From Clostridiales bacterium (GTDB lineage: Bacteria > Bacillota > Clostridia > Oscillospirales > Acutalibacteraceae), in assembly GCA_024684435.1 (NCBI GenBank), contig JAIKWV010000032.1, positions 1-64,000 on the forward strand: a DNA stretch of 64,000 nucleotides, given 5' to 3'. Made by a program: the position numbers and the translations under genes. Below, piece after piece: positions 1 to 7,395 of this stretch. Under the pieces are notes generated by a model that saw only the letters and a list, made by a program, of their open reading frames with translations, was not told where the DNA came from and ran no database searches. The first letter of the stretch is position 1. Every line of letters starts with the position of its first letter.

Positions 1-20
1 TGTTTAATTTTCAAGGTCCC
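1..20 (-). promoter_or_regulatory. boxA-like rRNA leader segment
   Basis: Read on the minus strand, these bases are CCTTGAAAATTAAACA preceded by GGGA. This resembles the boxA region (CTTTGAAAACTxAATA) found in Firmicute rRNA operon leaders just before 16S rRNA. It lies about 30-45 nt downstream of the promoter at 50-78. The rRNA gene itself would be outside the window, so this is inference from the leader alone. Confidence 0.5.
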
Positions 21-49
21 GTGCGCCCCTTTTCCGAAGGCGCCCTGTT

Positions 50-78
50 ATATTACCACTTTACTCCCCTCTTGTCAA
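50..78 (-). promoter_or_regulatory. strong sigma-A promoter, probably of an rRNA operon
   Basis: The minus strand carries TTGACA (73-78), a 17-bp spacer and TAATAT (50-55), preceded by an A-rich stretch. Transcription would run left out of the window. The GTGTTGACAA core is shared with both rpoB promoters in this window. The boxA-like sequence downstream suggests an rRNA operon. Confidence 0.7.
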
Positions 79-146
79 CACCTTTTTTTATCTTTTTTCC
101 CTTTTTTATCCCTTTCCTTACACCGTTCCGGGCGTTTGCGAAAAAG

Positions 147-875
147 TTATATTGTAAGTCCGCCGTCGACGGTTATGATCTGACCGGTAATAAAATCCGC
201 CTTTGAGCTTGAAAGGAAATATATGAGTTCTGCCACATCCTCAGGCTTACCTGTTCTGCCCAGGGGCGTTGCTTCGCGTATCACGTCAAGATCATCCGCT
301 GAGAGATTTGCGTTCATTTTGGTGTCGATAACTCCCGGAGCTACGCAGTTCACATTTATACCGGAAGGTCCCACCTCTTTTGCAAGGGCCTTTGTAAAGC
401 TTATGACCGCGCCCTTTGCCGCGGAATAAAGGACCTCGCAGGACGCGCCGCAAACTCCCCACATTGAGGATACGTTTACGATCTTGCCCCTGTGTTCGCG
501 GATCATGCTCTTCAGCGCCCGTCTGCTGCAAAGGGCTGTCCCGCGCATATTTATGTCAAATATCCTGTTATAGTCCTCTGTGTCAAAGTATGTAAAAAGC
601 TTCTGCTGAGCGACGCCGGCATTGTTGACAAGTACATCAACAAATCCGAATTTCTTTTCGGCCTTGCAGAACATCATATCCACCTGTTTTTCATCCGAAA
701 CATCTGCCTGATACGCAAGCGTCTTTACTCCCTTTTCTGCAAGTTCTTCAACTAATGCATTTGCCGCGTCTTCATTTTTGTTGTAATTTATTATTACATT
801 GTAATTATGGTCAGCAAACACTCTCGCAGCGGCGCTTCCTATACCGCCGGAAGCTCCGGTAATAAGCACGTTCAT
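147..875 (-). CDS. SDR family oxidoreductase (FabG-like)
   Basis: A 242-residue classical short-chain dehydrogenase/reductase. It has the Rossmann dinucleotide-binding motif TGASGGIG (residues 6-13), the NNAG motif (84-87) and the catalytic triad S137, Y150, K154 in YSAAK. The C-terminal GQIITVDGG ending is typical of FabG and glucose dehydrogenase-like members, so a cytoplasmic NAD(P)H-dependent ketoreductase is expected. The substrate cannot be told from sequence. FabG of fatty acid synthesis is possible, but no other fab gene lies nearby. The start at 875 is preferred over an in-frame codon at 923 because GAAGGTG sits 6-8 nt upstream and the Rossmann fold begins immediately. The lipoprotein gene upstream is separated by a strong terminator, so this gene probably has its own weak promoter or depends on read-through. 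Confidence 0.85.
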   Translation of the reverse strand: MNVLITGASGGIGSAAARVFADHNYNVIINYNKNEDAANALVEELAEKGVKTLAYQADVSDEKQVDMMFCKAEKKFGFVDVLVNNAGVAQQKLFTYFDTEDYNRIFDINMRGTALCSRRALKSMIREHRGKIVNVSSMWGVCGASCEVLYSAAKGAVISFTKALAKEVGPSGINVNCVAPGVIDTKMNANLSADDLDVIREATPLGRTGKPEDVAELIYFLSSSKADFITGQIITVDGGLTI

Positions 876-890
876 ACTCGCACCTTCATT

Positions 891-943
891 CTGAAAAATC
901 AAGCTGTACCGAAGGCTTGACACTCTACGGCCTTCGGTACAGC
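891..943 (-). terminator. rho-independent terminator of the lipoprotein gene
   Basis: A perfect 14-bp stem (903-916 pairing with 930-943; GCTGTACCGAAGGC) with a 13-nt loop. On the minus strand it is followed by TTGATTTTTC. It lies 25 nt past the lipoprotein stop codon. Confidence 0.85.
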
Positions 944-968
944 AAAGCTTAGAAATTATCTGCCGTCA

Positions 969-2045
969 TTATCCAAACATATTTTCGTCGATCTTTATAC
1001 CCACCGGACCTGCAAAGACCAGCTTATTCTTGACGCCGCGGGTAATTGAATTTACCTTGAGCATGGTAGTGGTCTTACCTTCTGACTCCAGATCCATTCT
1101 TGCAAATTTTGCATCCTTGTAGTAATAATGTACGATGCCGTTTTCTACCTTATAGCTCTCTCTCACCATACCGTCGACTGTTTTGCTCTCGATAAATGTA
1201 CCGTCCACAAGGATGATAGTCTCGATCTGATCCTCAAACATGGGATCCGACTCGTCCAAAGGTGTTTCTGTATAAACTCCAAGCTGAGGGAACGCCATGT
1301 AGAATTTGCCGTTCTTGATTATCATATTTACTTTAAGATTATTCAGGTTCTTGAAGAATGATGAAAAGTCAAATCCGGAAACGTCGGTCATGCCTTCAAC
1401 ATCGTCCTCGTTGATCTCATCAGCAAATGCGCTCAGATCGGCGGTATAGTGGTATGCGCGCTTATCACCGTCAACATAGGCAATGAGAGTCGCGTCCTTC
1501 ATTTCCACACCTTCAAGTCCTTTAAAATCAAGAACGACCGCCATGGTGTATGATTTGCTTTCAACGAGCTTTTTGAGAGACGCGGTATAGTCACCCGGCT
1601 TATACGAAGATGCGCCGCTGTTCAGAGAGGCGGACTGATTGAAGGGGGTCTTCAAAGCTTCTTCGTCAGCCTTTTCTTCTTCCTTGTTTGCGTTTGCGTC
1701 GGATTCGGATGTGGTATTATTATATCTGTCCTTCCAGTTGGTGGTGGTTTTGCCGTCATTCTTGCCGGCCTTTGTAACCAACTCGGTAACAGCCTCCGTC
1801 ACAGGCGTACCGTCTTTTTGGGTGACGGTCTCTCCGTCTTTGTCGGTAACGACCTCGGTAACAGGGACAGTAACTATCTGTGTTTCGACCTCTCCCTCGG
1901 CATTAGTTACATTTTCTCCGTTTGTGTCAGTGACATTGACAACACTGGTCTCGGTCACATTGACAGGTTTCTCCACCTTTATATTGCAGGCGGAAAGACC
2001 TGCTATCAAGGCGAGAACCATAACCAAACAAAAATACTTCTTCAT
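969..2045 (-). CDS. Thr-rich lipoprotein of unknown function
   Basis: A 358-residue predicted lipoprotein. The N-terminus is a lipoprotein signal peptide with lipobox LSAC (residues 17-20), so C20 would be lipidated and the mature protein anchored outside the membrane. Residues 25 to about 95 are a low-complexity linker rich in Thr, Val, Glu and Asp with repeated VT-x(2-3)-G units (for example GENVT, GETVT, GTPVT). The C-terminal half (about 150-358) has alternating beta-type sequence, including MAVVLDFKGLEG and YKVENGIVHYYYKD, which suggests a beta-rich ligand-binding or LolA/LprG-like fold. I do not recognise a named family. GGAG lies about 8 nt before the ATG. Monocistronic: own promoter at 2084-2112 and terminator at 903-943. 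Confidence 0.8.
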   Translation of the reverse strand: MKKYFCLVMVLALIAGLSACNIKVEKPVNVTETSVVNVTDTNGENVTNAEGEVETQIVTVPVTEVVTDKDGETVTQKDGTPVTEAVTELVTKAGKNDGKTTTNWKDRYNNTTSESDANANKEEEKADEEALKTPFNQSASLNSGASSYKPGDYTASLKKLVESKSYTMAVVLDFKGLEGVEMKDATLIAYVDGDKRAYHYTADLSAFADEINEDDVEGMTDVSGFDFSSFFKNLNNLKVNMIIKNGKFYMAFPQLGVYTETPLDESDPMFEDQIETIILVDGTFIESKTVDGMVRESYKVENGIVHYYYKDAKFARMDLESEGKTTTMLKVNSITRGVKNKLVFAGPVGIKIDENMFG

Positions 2046-2083
2046 ATCAATTTTCTCCTAAAAAAATTTGTGGTTGTACGAAC

Positions 2084-2112
2084 AATATAACACAACGAGT
2101 CTTATAAATCAA
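2084..2112 (-). promoter_or_regulatory. sigma-A promoter of the lipoprotein gene
   Basis: Minus strand TTGATT (2107-2112), 17-bp spacer, TATATT (2084-2089). It sits 39 nt before the lipoprotein start codon. Confidence 0.6.
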
Positions 2113-2129
2113 CTGTGTAAATATGGTAT

Positions 2130-3569
2130 TCAGTCAGATCTGACCGTTTTCATCATCTCCGCAAAGGTATCCGCGAGCGTCTGAGCGGTCTTGGGACCGA
2201 GAGAATTTGTTTCTTCATAATGCCGTCTGTCAAACCTGTCTCTGACGCCGCTTATGTAAGGCTCCTCCGGATTGAGATAGAAGTCATTCGGCGGCACCAC
2301 ATAACCGATCTCATCGTTTGAAAGACCGAATATCAGCAGATCCTCATCCTCCGCGATCTTTGTCAGCGGAACGGGATTGATGTCCGGACTTTTGCCCTCC
2401 GCAGACTCTTCCGCTGAGAGATAGCCGCCATAAACAAGCTCCGGGAAGATCTCCCCGGGTATCAAAAGCATCTGGAAGCCGTCAATGTTTACATATGTCA
2501 TCTCTGTATGTATGGACATATGCATACCGCCTTCACCTATTGCCGCGGGGGTGGATTTGAATATTCCTATCCTTTCGGCAAGAAGCAGCACAAAGTTATC
2601 AACTTCCGAATAATACTCCTGACGAAGCAGGTTTATTACAGGGGCAAGCTTTCTGTCGTTGTCTATCGCCATAGCTGCCTGAGCCAGCTGCTCCCCCGCC
2701 ATTAAGGTGGATTTGATATTATCCTCATCCAGTTCTTTGAGACGGATAAGTCCGCCTATGGCGCCTACGAAATAGATGCAGTCCGCTCCCGCCTTTTCTT
2801 TTATCTCCCGGCGTACATAGCAGGGAAAATCCGCGCTCACAAGGGAATTTGAACCAAGCAGCGACTCGGAATGGGATGCAAAATTCAGCATCCAGATCTC
2901 ACGGCTCCCGTCGTTGGGGACAAACCTGAACCGGGTCAACTTCTTGGAGTAGACCTCGGGAAGCCTTGAATCTCTCTGGATGGGAGGCGCGTCTATGCTG
3001 CCCACATAAAGAGATCCTTCACGGGCGTCCTCGTAAGCTCTCTTGACGGCCTTTTTTACTCCGTCATAAAAAATACGCATAAATTTAGGATCCTTGCCCG
3101 TTTTTGGAAGCGGTCCCCAATAGCCCAGAGTATCTATTCCCGCATGATTATGGGTACTGCAAATATTTATTGAACGGCAGCCCGTTTCCTTGCAGAAATC
3201 TGCAAGCTCCGCCTTTATCGCATTAATGTCGTATCCGGAAACTCCCACGTTATCGGAAGAAACGAACACAACGCCTCCCCTGCCTGAATTGTCGTCTATC
3301 CAGACAGCGCCGGCGGTCATGGGGTCAAGGACACCGGTAGCAGGGTTGTTTGTTCTGTAGCCCGCCACATAATATTTTTTCTTGCCTATATCGTCGGGCA
3401 TTATGTCCTCGCTTGCAAAGCCAACGGAGAAATATTCGCTTACGGGTTCGTCTATTTTATCATATGTTCCCTTAGGAAGTACCGGCGCCGGATGCTTTCT
3501 GCTCTTTTTCATTCCGCTTTTGGCGGTCATCTTCTGAGCGGTCCTGGCGGCAACACCTAACAAACTCAT
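2130..3569 (-). CDS. neutral/alkaline ceramidase-like protein
   Basis: A 479-residue protein resembling the N-terminal catalytic domain of neutral/alkaline non-lysosomal ceramidases. The best match is STHNHAGIDTLGYWGP near residue 140, which corresponds to the zinc-binding histidine motif THTHSGPD..G.WGP. Further family-like parts are SVGFASEDIMP near residue 50 and a FVGAIGG segment further on. Known family members are zinc amidases that hydrolyse the N-acyl bond of ceramides; many bacterial homologues in this superfamily have no known substrate. There is no signal peptide: the N-terminus is basic and not hydrophobic, so a cytoplasmic location is likely, which is odd for a ceramidase. AGAGGAG lies 10 nt before the ATG. 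It has its own promoter at 3644-3671. Confidence 0.7.
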   Translation of the reverse strand: MSLLGVAARTAQKMTAKSGMKKSRKHPAPVLPKGTYDKIDEPVSEYFSVGFASEDIMPDDIGKKKYYVAGYRTNNPATGVLDPMTAGAVWIDDNSGRGGVVFVSSDNVGVSGYDINAIKAELADFCKETGCRSINICSTHNHAGIDTLGYWGPLPKTGKDPKFMRIFYDGVKKAVKRAYEDAREGSLYVGSIDAPPIQRDSRLPEVYSKKLTRFRFVPNDGSREIWMLNFASHSESLLGSNSLVSADFPCYVRREIKEKAGADCIYFVGAIGGLIRLKELDEDNIKSTLMAGEQLAQAAMAIDNDRKLAPVINLLRQEYYSEVDNFVLLLAERIGIFKSTPAAIGEGGMHMSIHTEMTYVNIDGFQMLLIPGEIFPELVYGGYLSAEESAEGKSPDINPVPLTKIAEDEDLLIFGLSNDEIGYVVPPNDFYLNPEEPYISGVRDRFDRRHYEETNSLGPKTAQTLADTFAEMMKTVRSD

Positions 3570-3643
3570 GGCAATTCACTCCTCTTGTACAGAAACCGCG
3601 CGGTCGTATCTGCTTTTTCGCGCGATCTCCTGTATTTTATACA

Positions 3644-3671
3644 ATTATAACATATAAAAAACGATTGTAAA
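3644..3671 (-). promoter_or_regulatory. sigma-A promoter of the ceramidase-like gene
   Basis: Minus strand TTTACA (3666-3671), 16-bp spacer, TATAAT (3644-3649). The 5' UTR would be about 70 nt. Confidence 0.6.
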
Positions 3672-3756
3672 CCAAAACCTTTAAAAGTTAACATTTTGTT
3701 TTTATTTTTAATAATGAATTAACAAACCGATCATACGGGAAACTTCGGGATTGCGC

Positions 3757-3784
3757 TTGACGTTTTAAAACGATAGTGTATAAT
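3757..3784 (+). promoter_or_regulatory. sigma-A promoter of the alpha/beta hydrolase gene
   Basis: TTGACG (3757-3762), 16-bp spacer, TATAAT (3779-3784). It is divergent from the promoter at 3644-3671. Confidence 0.65.
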
Positions 3785-3817
3785 CAAATTATCAAAAGAT
3801 CAGAAAGGTGAATGAAA

Positions 3818-4717
3818 ATGTGGTGGATAATTCTTATCGTTCTCGGCGTTATTCTTATACTTATGTTAATATTGGCAGTCAATTTCGCCAAACTTGCAAT
3901 GGAAGGAAAAAGGCGTCAGACCCTTGAACAGGCGCTTAACTGGCAGTCGGAGCGTTACGACACGTCATTTTATACAAATTCCAAAAGGGACGAATACACC
4001 GTGGAGTCGTACGACGGCTACATATTGCACGCGGAGCTGCTGAAAGCCCCCGATAATTCGTCAAAATACATGATAATCTCCCACGGCTACACCGATAACC
4101 GTATCGGCTCTCTTAAATACGCAAAAATGTACCTTAAGCTGGGCTTCAACTGCGTCATATACGATCTGCGTGGTCACGGGGAGAATGAGCGCACCTTTAC
4201 CACTTACAGCATCCGGGAGAGCAAGGATCTGGCGGCGATGATAGAGGACACCCGCAAGCGTTACCCGGACATTTCCGTGCTGGGGCTCCAGGGAGAATCC
4301 CTGGGCGCGGCTTCCACAATAGCCTCCCTCAAATATGAGCCGGATGTAGATTTTGCCGTGGCGGACTGCGGATTTGCCAGGATCTGGGGTGTGATCGAAA
4401 CTGTTGTCAGACAAGCACACGCGCCCGCTTTTGCCGTGAAGATCGCGGATATCGGCGCAAGGATACGCTATCACTATGCCCTGAGCGATATGCGTCCCAT
4501 TGACGCGCTTGATAACAACACCGTCCCCGTCCTGTTTATTCACGGAGAAGCCGACGACTTCATAGTTCCGCAGAATTCACGGGATATGTTTGAACGCACA
4601 AAGGGTATCAAAGAGCTGCATCTGATTCCCGGAGCCAATCACGCCCAGTCAATGCTCAACGAACCGGATGAATACGAAAAAATTGTTAAGAATTTTATCG
4701 GCAGCCTGACGAAATAA
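3818..4717 (+). CDS. membrane-anchored alpha/beta hydrolase
   Basis: A 299-residue serine hydrolase with one N-terminal membrane helix (about residues 3-23). The alpha/beta hydrolase core follows: the oxyanion-hole region ISHGYTDNR, the strand-turn DLRGHGEN, the nucleophile elbow GESLG, the acid HGEADDFI and the catalytic His in GANHAQS. This is a complete catalytic triad. The family covers esterases, lipases and peptidases, so the substrate is unknown. The start at 3818 is chosen because AGAAAGGTG lies about 9 nt upstream; an ATG at 3812, two codons earlier, is only 3 nt from the same site. Expected on the cytoplasmic membrane, with the topology of the catalytic domain undetermined. Single gene. 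Confidence 0.8.
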   Translation: MWWIILIVLGVILILMLILAVNFAKLAMEGKRRQTLEQALNWQSERYDTSFYTNSKRDEYTVESYDGYILHAELLKAPDNSSKYMIISHGYTDNRIGSLKYAKMYLKLGFNCVIYDLRGHGENERTFTTYSIRESKDLAAMIEDTRKRYPDISVLGLQGESLGAASTIASLKYEPDVDFAVADCGFARIWGVIETVVRQAHAPAFAVKIADIGARIRYHYALSDMRPIDALDNNTVPVLFIHGEADDFIVPQNSRDMFERTKGIKELHLIPGANHAQSMLNEPDEYEKIVKNFIGSLTK

Positions 4718-4757
4718 GCCTGTATTTGTAAAGCAGAAAAATATTTTTAAAAAAAGC

Positions 4758-4786
4758 TTGCATTTACATTGCGTCTGTGATATTAT
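4758..4786 (+). promoter_or_regulatory. sigma-A promoter of rplS-lepB-lepB
   Basis: TTGCAT (4758-4763), 17-bp spacer, TATTAT (4781-4786). It leaves a leader of about 120 nt before rplS. Confidence 0.7.
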
Positions 4787-4795
4787 TGTATAGCA

Positions 4796-4860
4796 TTTCC
4801 GTCGGTATCAGGCGACGGGGTTTAATGCGGGCTCTCTGAGCCGCACATTAAAGCTGATGT
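4796..4860 (+). promoter_or_regulatory. structured rplS leader (L19-leader candidate)
   Basis: Two hairpins lie between the promoter and rplS: CCGTCG/CGACGG (4799-4818), and a longer stem closed by TTTAATG/CATTAAA (4821-4852) containing GCTC/GAGC. Firmicute rplS genes are known to carry a cis-acting L19 leader that gives autogenous control. I assign this from position and structure only; a covariance-model match was not tested. Confidence 0.5.
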
Positions 4861-4914
4861 TCCTCTTTTGCAGTTTTGTATTACGAACATCTGAAAAAAA
4901 CGGAGGATTATATA

Positions 4915-5259
4915 ATGGACTCACTCAAATTGATCGCACAGGATTGCATCAAAAGCGACGTGCCCGAGATCGAGATCGGCAGCACAGTCAAGGTTCACGT
5001 AAAGATTCGTGAAGGTGAAAGAGAAAGGATCCAGATCTTCGAGGGTATCGTTATCGCCCGCAGAGGTTCCGGCGTTTCCGAGACATTCACCGTACGCAGA
5101 ATTTCTTACGGTATCGGTGTTGAAAGGGTTTTCCCCGTCCACTCCCCCAACGTTGCAAAGGTTGAGGTTGTAAGATACGGTAAGGTTCGCAGAAGTAAGC
5201 TGTATTATATCCGTGACAGAGTTGGTAAGTCAGCCAAGGTTAAGGAGCAGCTTAAATAA
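4915..5259 (+). CDS. rplS: 50S ribosomal protein L19
   Basis: 114 residues, the normal length for bacterial L19. The protein binds 23S rRNA at the 30S-50S interface. Family sequence is clear: [20 protein letters not shown] in the N-terminal half, then [11 protein letters not shown] and [17 protein letters not shown] at the C-terminus. The start at 4915 is set by CGGAGG 8 nt upstream and by the family N-terminus; upstream in-frame codons are not used. It is the first gene of a run with two signal peptidase genes, the usual Firmicute neighbourhood (rplS-lepB-rbgA-rnhB), although rbgA and rnhB are not here. Control is probably through the leader at 4796-4860. Confidence 0.97.
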   Translation: MDSLKLIAQDCIKSDVPEIEIGSTVKVHVKIREGERERIQIFEGIVIARRGSGVSETFTVRRISYGIGVERVFPVHSPNVAKVEVVRYGKVRRSKLYYIRDRVGKSAKVKEQLK

Positions 5260-5283
5260 GACTTTTTAGTCTTTCCCAGAGTC

Positions 5284-5380
5284 TCCGGTGTTCAGCAACG
5301 CATTCTGTTCAGACGTTTGCGTTACATTTTGCGGCTTGCGTCGATCCTTAATGTGTTGCTGAGTACCGGGGCTTTTATTT
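5284..5380 (+). terminator. long hairpin between rplS and lepB, terminator-like
   Basis: A stem of about 21 bp with a few mismatches (5284-5304 with 5349-5369) encloses a 44-nt loop and is followed by GCTTTTATTTTAT. It could terminate most rplS transcripts and so lower lepB expression. The large loop is unusual for a simple terminator. Confidence 0.6.
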
Positions 5381-5405
5381 TATCCATCTTCAAGAGGTGA
5401 CGGCT

Positions 5406-6020
5406 TTGCATAAAACTCAAGACCTGTGGTTTGACCTGTCACCTGCAAAGAAGACCCGCGCCAATTCAAAAGCTCATTTGATGCTTTACGATCTTGCGGG
5501 CTCGGTACAAACCGCAATCATTATAATCTTTATACTTTTTGTCTTTTTATTAAGACCTGCATATGTCAGCGGGAGGTCCATGCTCCCCACATTGAAAGAC
5601 GGGGATATGCTGATGGTCTTAAGCAACTTCAACAGCCTTGAAAGAGGCGACATTGTGGTCATAGCTCCTTACGGTTCGTCTGAAAATACCCTTGTAAAAC
5701 GCATCATAGCCGTGGGCGGAGATACTTTGAAGATCGACTATTCAACAGGCGCTGTTGAGCTTAACGGTGAAATACTATATGAACCGTATATCAAAGAGCT
5801 TACCCACAGGAGCTTTGATATGCCGTCAGAGCTGATCGTACCGGAGGGGTTTTTGTTCGTAATGGGCGACAACCGCAACGATTCTCTGGACAGCCGCCAC
5901 TCCGACGTGGGCTTTGTTGACGAGCGATACGTTTTCGGAAAAGCGCAGTTCAGGCTCTACCCCTTTGGCGAATTCAATATATATGAAAACAGAGAAAGCC
6001 GGGTGAACAATGGACAATAA
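5406..6020 (+). CDS. lepB: type I signal peptidase (first copy)
   Basis: A 204-residue S26 family serine protease that cleaves signal peptides from secreted preproteins on the outer face of the cell membrane. A membrane helix spans about residues 35-50. The Ser/Lys dyad is S58 in SGRSM and K98 in LVKRIIAVGGD, and box E is MGDNRNDSLDSR. A TTG start at 5406 is preferred: AGAGGTGA lies 6 nt upstream, whereas the GTG at 5397 is part of that Shine-Dalgarno sequence. The 3' end overlaps the second lepB by 11 nt, so the two are translationally coupled. Short and compact, as in Gram-positive SipS-type enzymes. Confidence 0.93.
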   Translation: MHKTQDLWFDLSPAKKTRANSKAHLMLYDLAGSVQTAIIIIFILFVFLLRPAYVSGRSMLPTLKDGDMLMVLSNFNSLERGDIVVIAPYGSSENTLVKRIIAVGGDTLKIDYSTGAVELNGEILYEPYIKELTHRSFDMPSELIVPEGFLFVMGDNRNDSLDSRHSDVGFVDERYVFGKAQFRLYPFGEFNIYENRESRVNNGQ

Positions 6021-6708
6021 TTTTTATACGCCAAACGATACAGCGGATATCTCCGTTGAAGCCGAACAGACGTCAGTCCCGGAAAACGAACAGGAAATAA
6101 TTTCGGAGGCCGAGCAAACAGCCGTTCCGGAAACCGAGCAATCAGCCGTTCCGGAAGCTGCAGAAAAGAAAGAGTCCGACGGGTTTAAGGGCAAACTTGT
6201 TTCACAGATATTTGACATTGCTGACGTTTTTATTTCAGCTATAATAATGATATTGATCGTATTCACCTTTGTCTTCAGATTTGTCGGTGTTGTAGGTACA
6301 TCCATGGTAAACACCCTGCAGGAAAACGATTGGCTTGCCATCACTGCCACCACAACAAAGGTCGATCGGGGCGACATAGTGGTCATCACTCAGCCCAATT
6401 ATTTTAACGAGCCCATAATCAAACGCGTTGTCGGCTTACCCGGTGAAACGGTGGATCTGGATGTTGAAAACCAGCAGGTCCTGATAAACGGCACCCCTCT
6501 CGAGGAAAACTACACCAGCTCTCCCCTTAAATTAGAGGATCTGGGTTCCCACTTTGAAGTGCCCGAGGGTTGTGTTTTTGTAATGGGTGACAACCGCTCC
6601 GGTTCAACGGACAGCCGCTCGGTAATGGTGGGCATGATCGATGAGGATTATATTCTGGGCAAGGTCGTATTCCGTTTGCTGCCATGGGGCAATTTTAAAG
6701 TTGACTGA
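6010..6708 (+). CDS. lepB: type I signal peptidase (second copy)
   Basis: A 232-residue S26 signal peptidase. The first 50 or so residues are an acidic cytoplasmic tail with a repeated EQxAVPE-like unit (EQTSVPE, EQTAVPE, EQSAVPE). The membrane helix is at about 70-92. The catalytic residues are S98 in GTSMV and K138 in IIKRVVGLPGE, with MGDNRSGSTDSR as box E. The active site is complete, so it should be a functional paralogue of the gene it overlaps. Many Firmicutes have several signal peptidases with partly different substrate choice. A terminator follows at 6733-6775. Confidence 0.93.
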   Translation: MDNNFYTPNDTADISVEAEQTSVPENEQEIISEAEQTAVPETEQSAVPEAAEKKESDGFKGKLVSQIFDIADVFISAIIMILIVFTFVFRFVGVVGTSMVNTLQENDWLAITATTTKVDRGDIVVITQPNYFNEPIIKRVVGLPGETVDLDVENQQVLINGTPLEENYTSSPLKLEDLGSHFEVPEGCVFVMGDNRSGSTDSRSVMVGMIDEDYILGKVVFRLLPWGNFKVD

Positions 6709-6732
6709 TCAGAAAAAATGAACTGAATATAC

Positions 6733-6775
6733 AAAGATCCACGGAAGCAAAACTGCCGTGGATCTTTTATTTTTT
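6733..6775 (+). terminator. rho-independent terminator of rplS-lepB-lepB
   Basis: A 12-bp stem (6733-6744 with 6756-6767; GATCCACGG core) is followed by TTTTATTTTTT. Confidence 0.9.
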
Positions 6776-6783
6776 CGTTATTT

Positions 6784-7350
6784 TTACTTTTGCAGGTTTA
6801 TCATCAATATCGGGAAAGCGGTCAGGATAACTGTAATAAGGCCTGTCCTTTCCATGAAGCATCCGACATAGCTGTACATACACGGCAAAAACGCGATAAA
6901 TCTTACAAACGGATGAGGTTCATCTAAAACATATATAAGCTCATACATTGTCCTGACGTCTGTGATCGACGGAAAAACATTGCTGAGCATCATAACTCCG
7001 ATCACCGTGAAGACTATATACATTATATATGTCGGATACGAAACAACTCCGGTAAAATCATCTGTCGGTTTGACGCCAAGATAAACAAGAGGAATTATCC
7101 CGCTCAAATAAGCTACTAGTCCTGAAACGGTCATTAAGAGAGACGGGAAAAAACAGATCAAAAACTGAGTGGGCGCATGATCCATCTTATAATGTACCGC
7201 ATGGCCGAAATTCACAAGGGAATGATTGTCCGAATCAATTGACGGAGGGATCTTAAAAAACCTGCAAAACAGCGTTTCCATTGTAAATTTTAAATAAGCG
7301 CCTATAAATGTAATTACTCTGAAAAACACATTCATGTAGTTAAGCAACAA
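6784..7350 (-). CDS. unknown integral membrane protein
   Basis: 188 residues with about four hydrophobic segments (near 8-25, 60-90, 100-120 and 145-185). A hydrophilic stretch with GHAVHYKMDHAP contains three His residues just before the second segment, and NVFPSITD follows the third; there is no HExxH. I do not recognise the family. It lies 45 nt downstream of the polysaccharide ABC exporter genes on the same strand and ends close to the terminator of the opposite lepB operon. Co-transcription with the exporter is likely, but a role in export is only a guess from position. Confidence 0.6.
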   Translation of the reverse strand: MLLNYMNVFFRVITFIGAYLKFTMETLFCRFFKIPPSIDSDNHSLVNFGHAVHYKMDHAPTQFLICFFPSLLMTVSGLVAYLSGIIPLVYLGVKPTDDFTGVVSYPTYIMYIVFTVIGVMMLSNVFPSITDVRTMYELIYVLDEPHPFVRFIAFLPCMYSYVGCFMERTGLITVILTAFPILMINLQK

Positions 7351-7395
7351 GCCTCACACTCCAAAATCAAAGTTGTACCCGTACATTTGCCTCGG

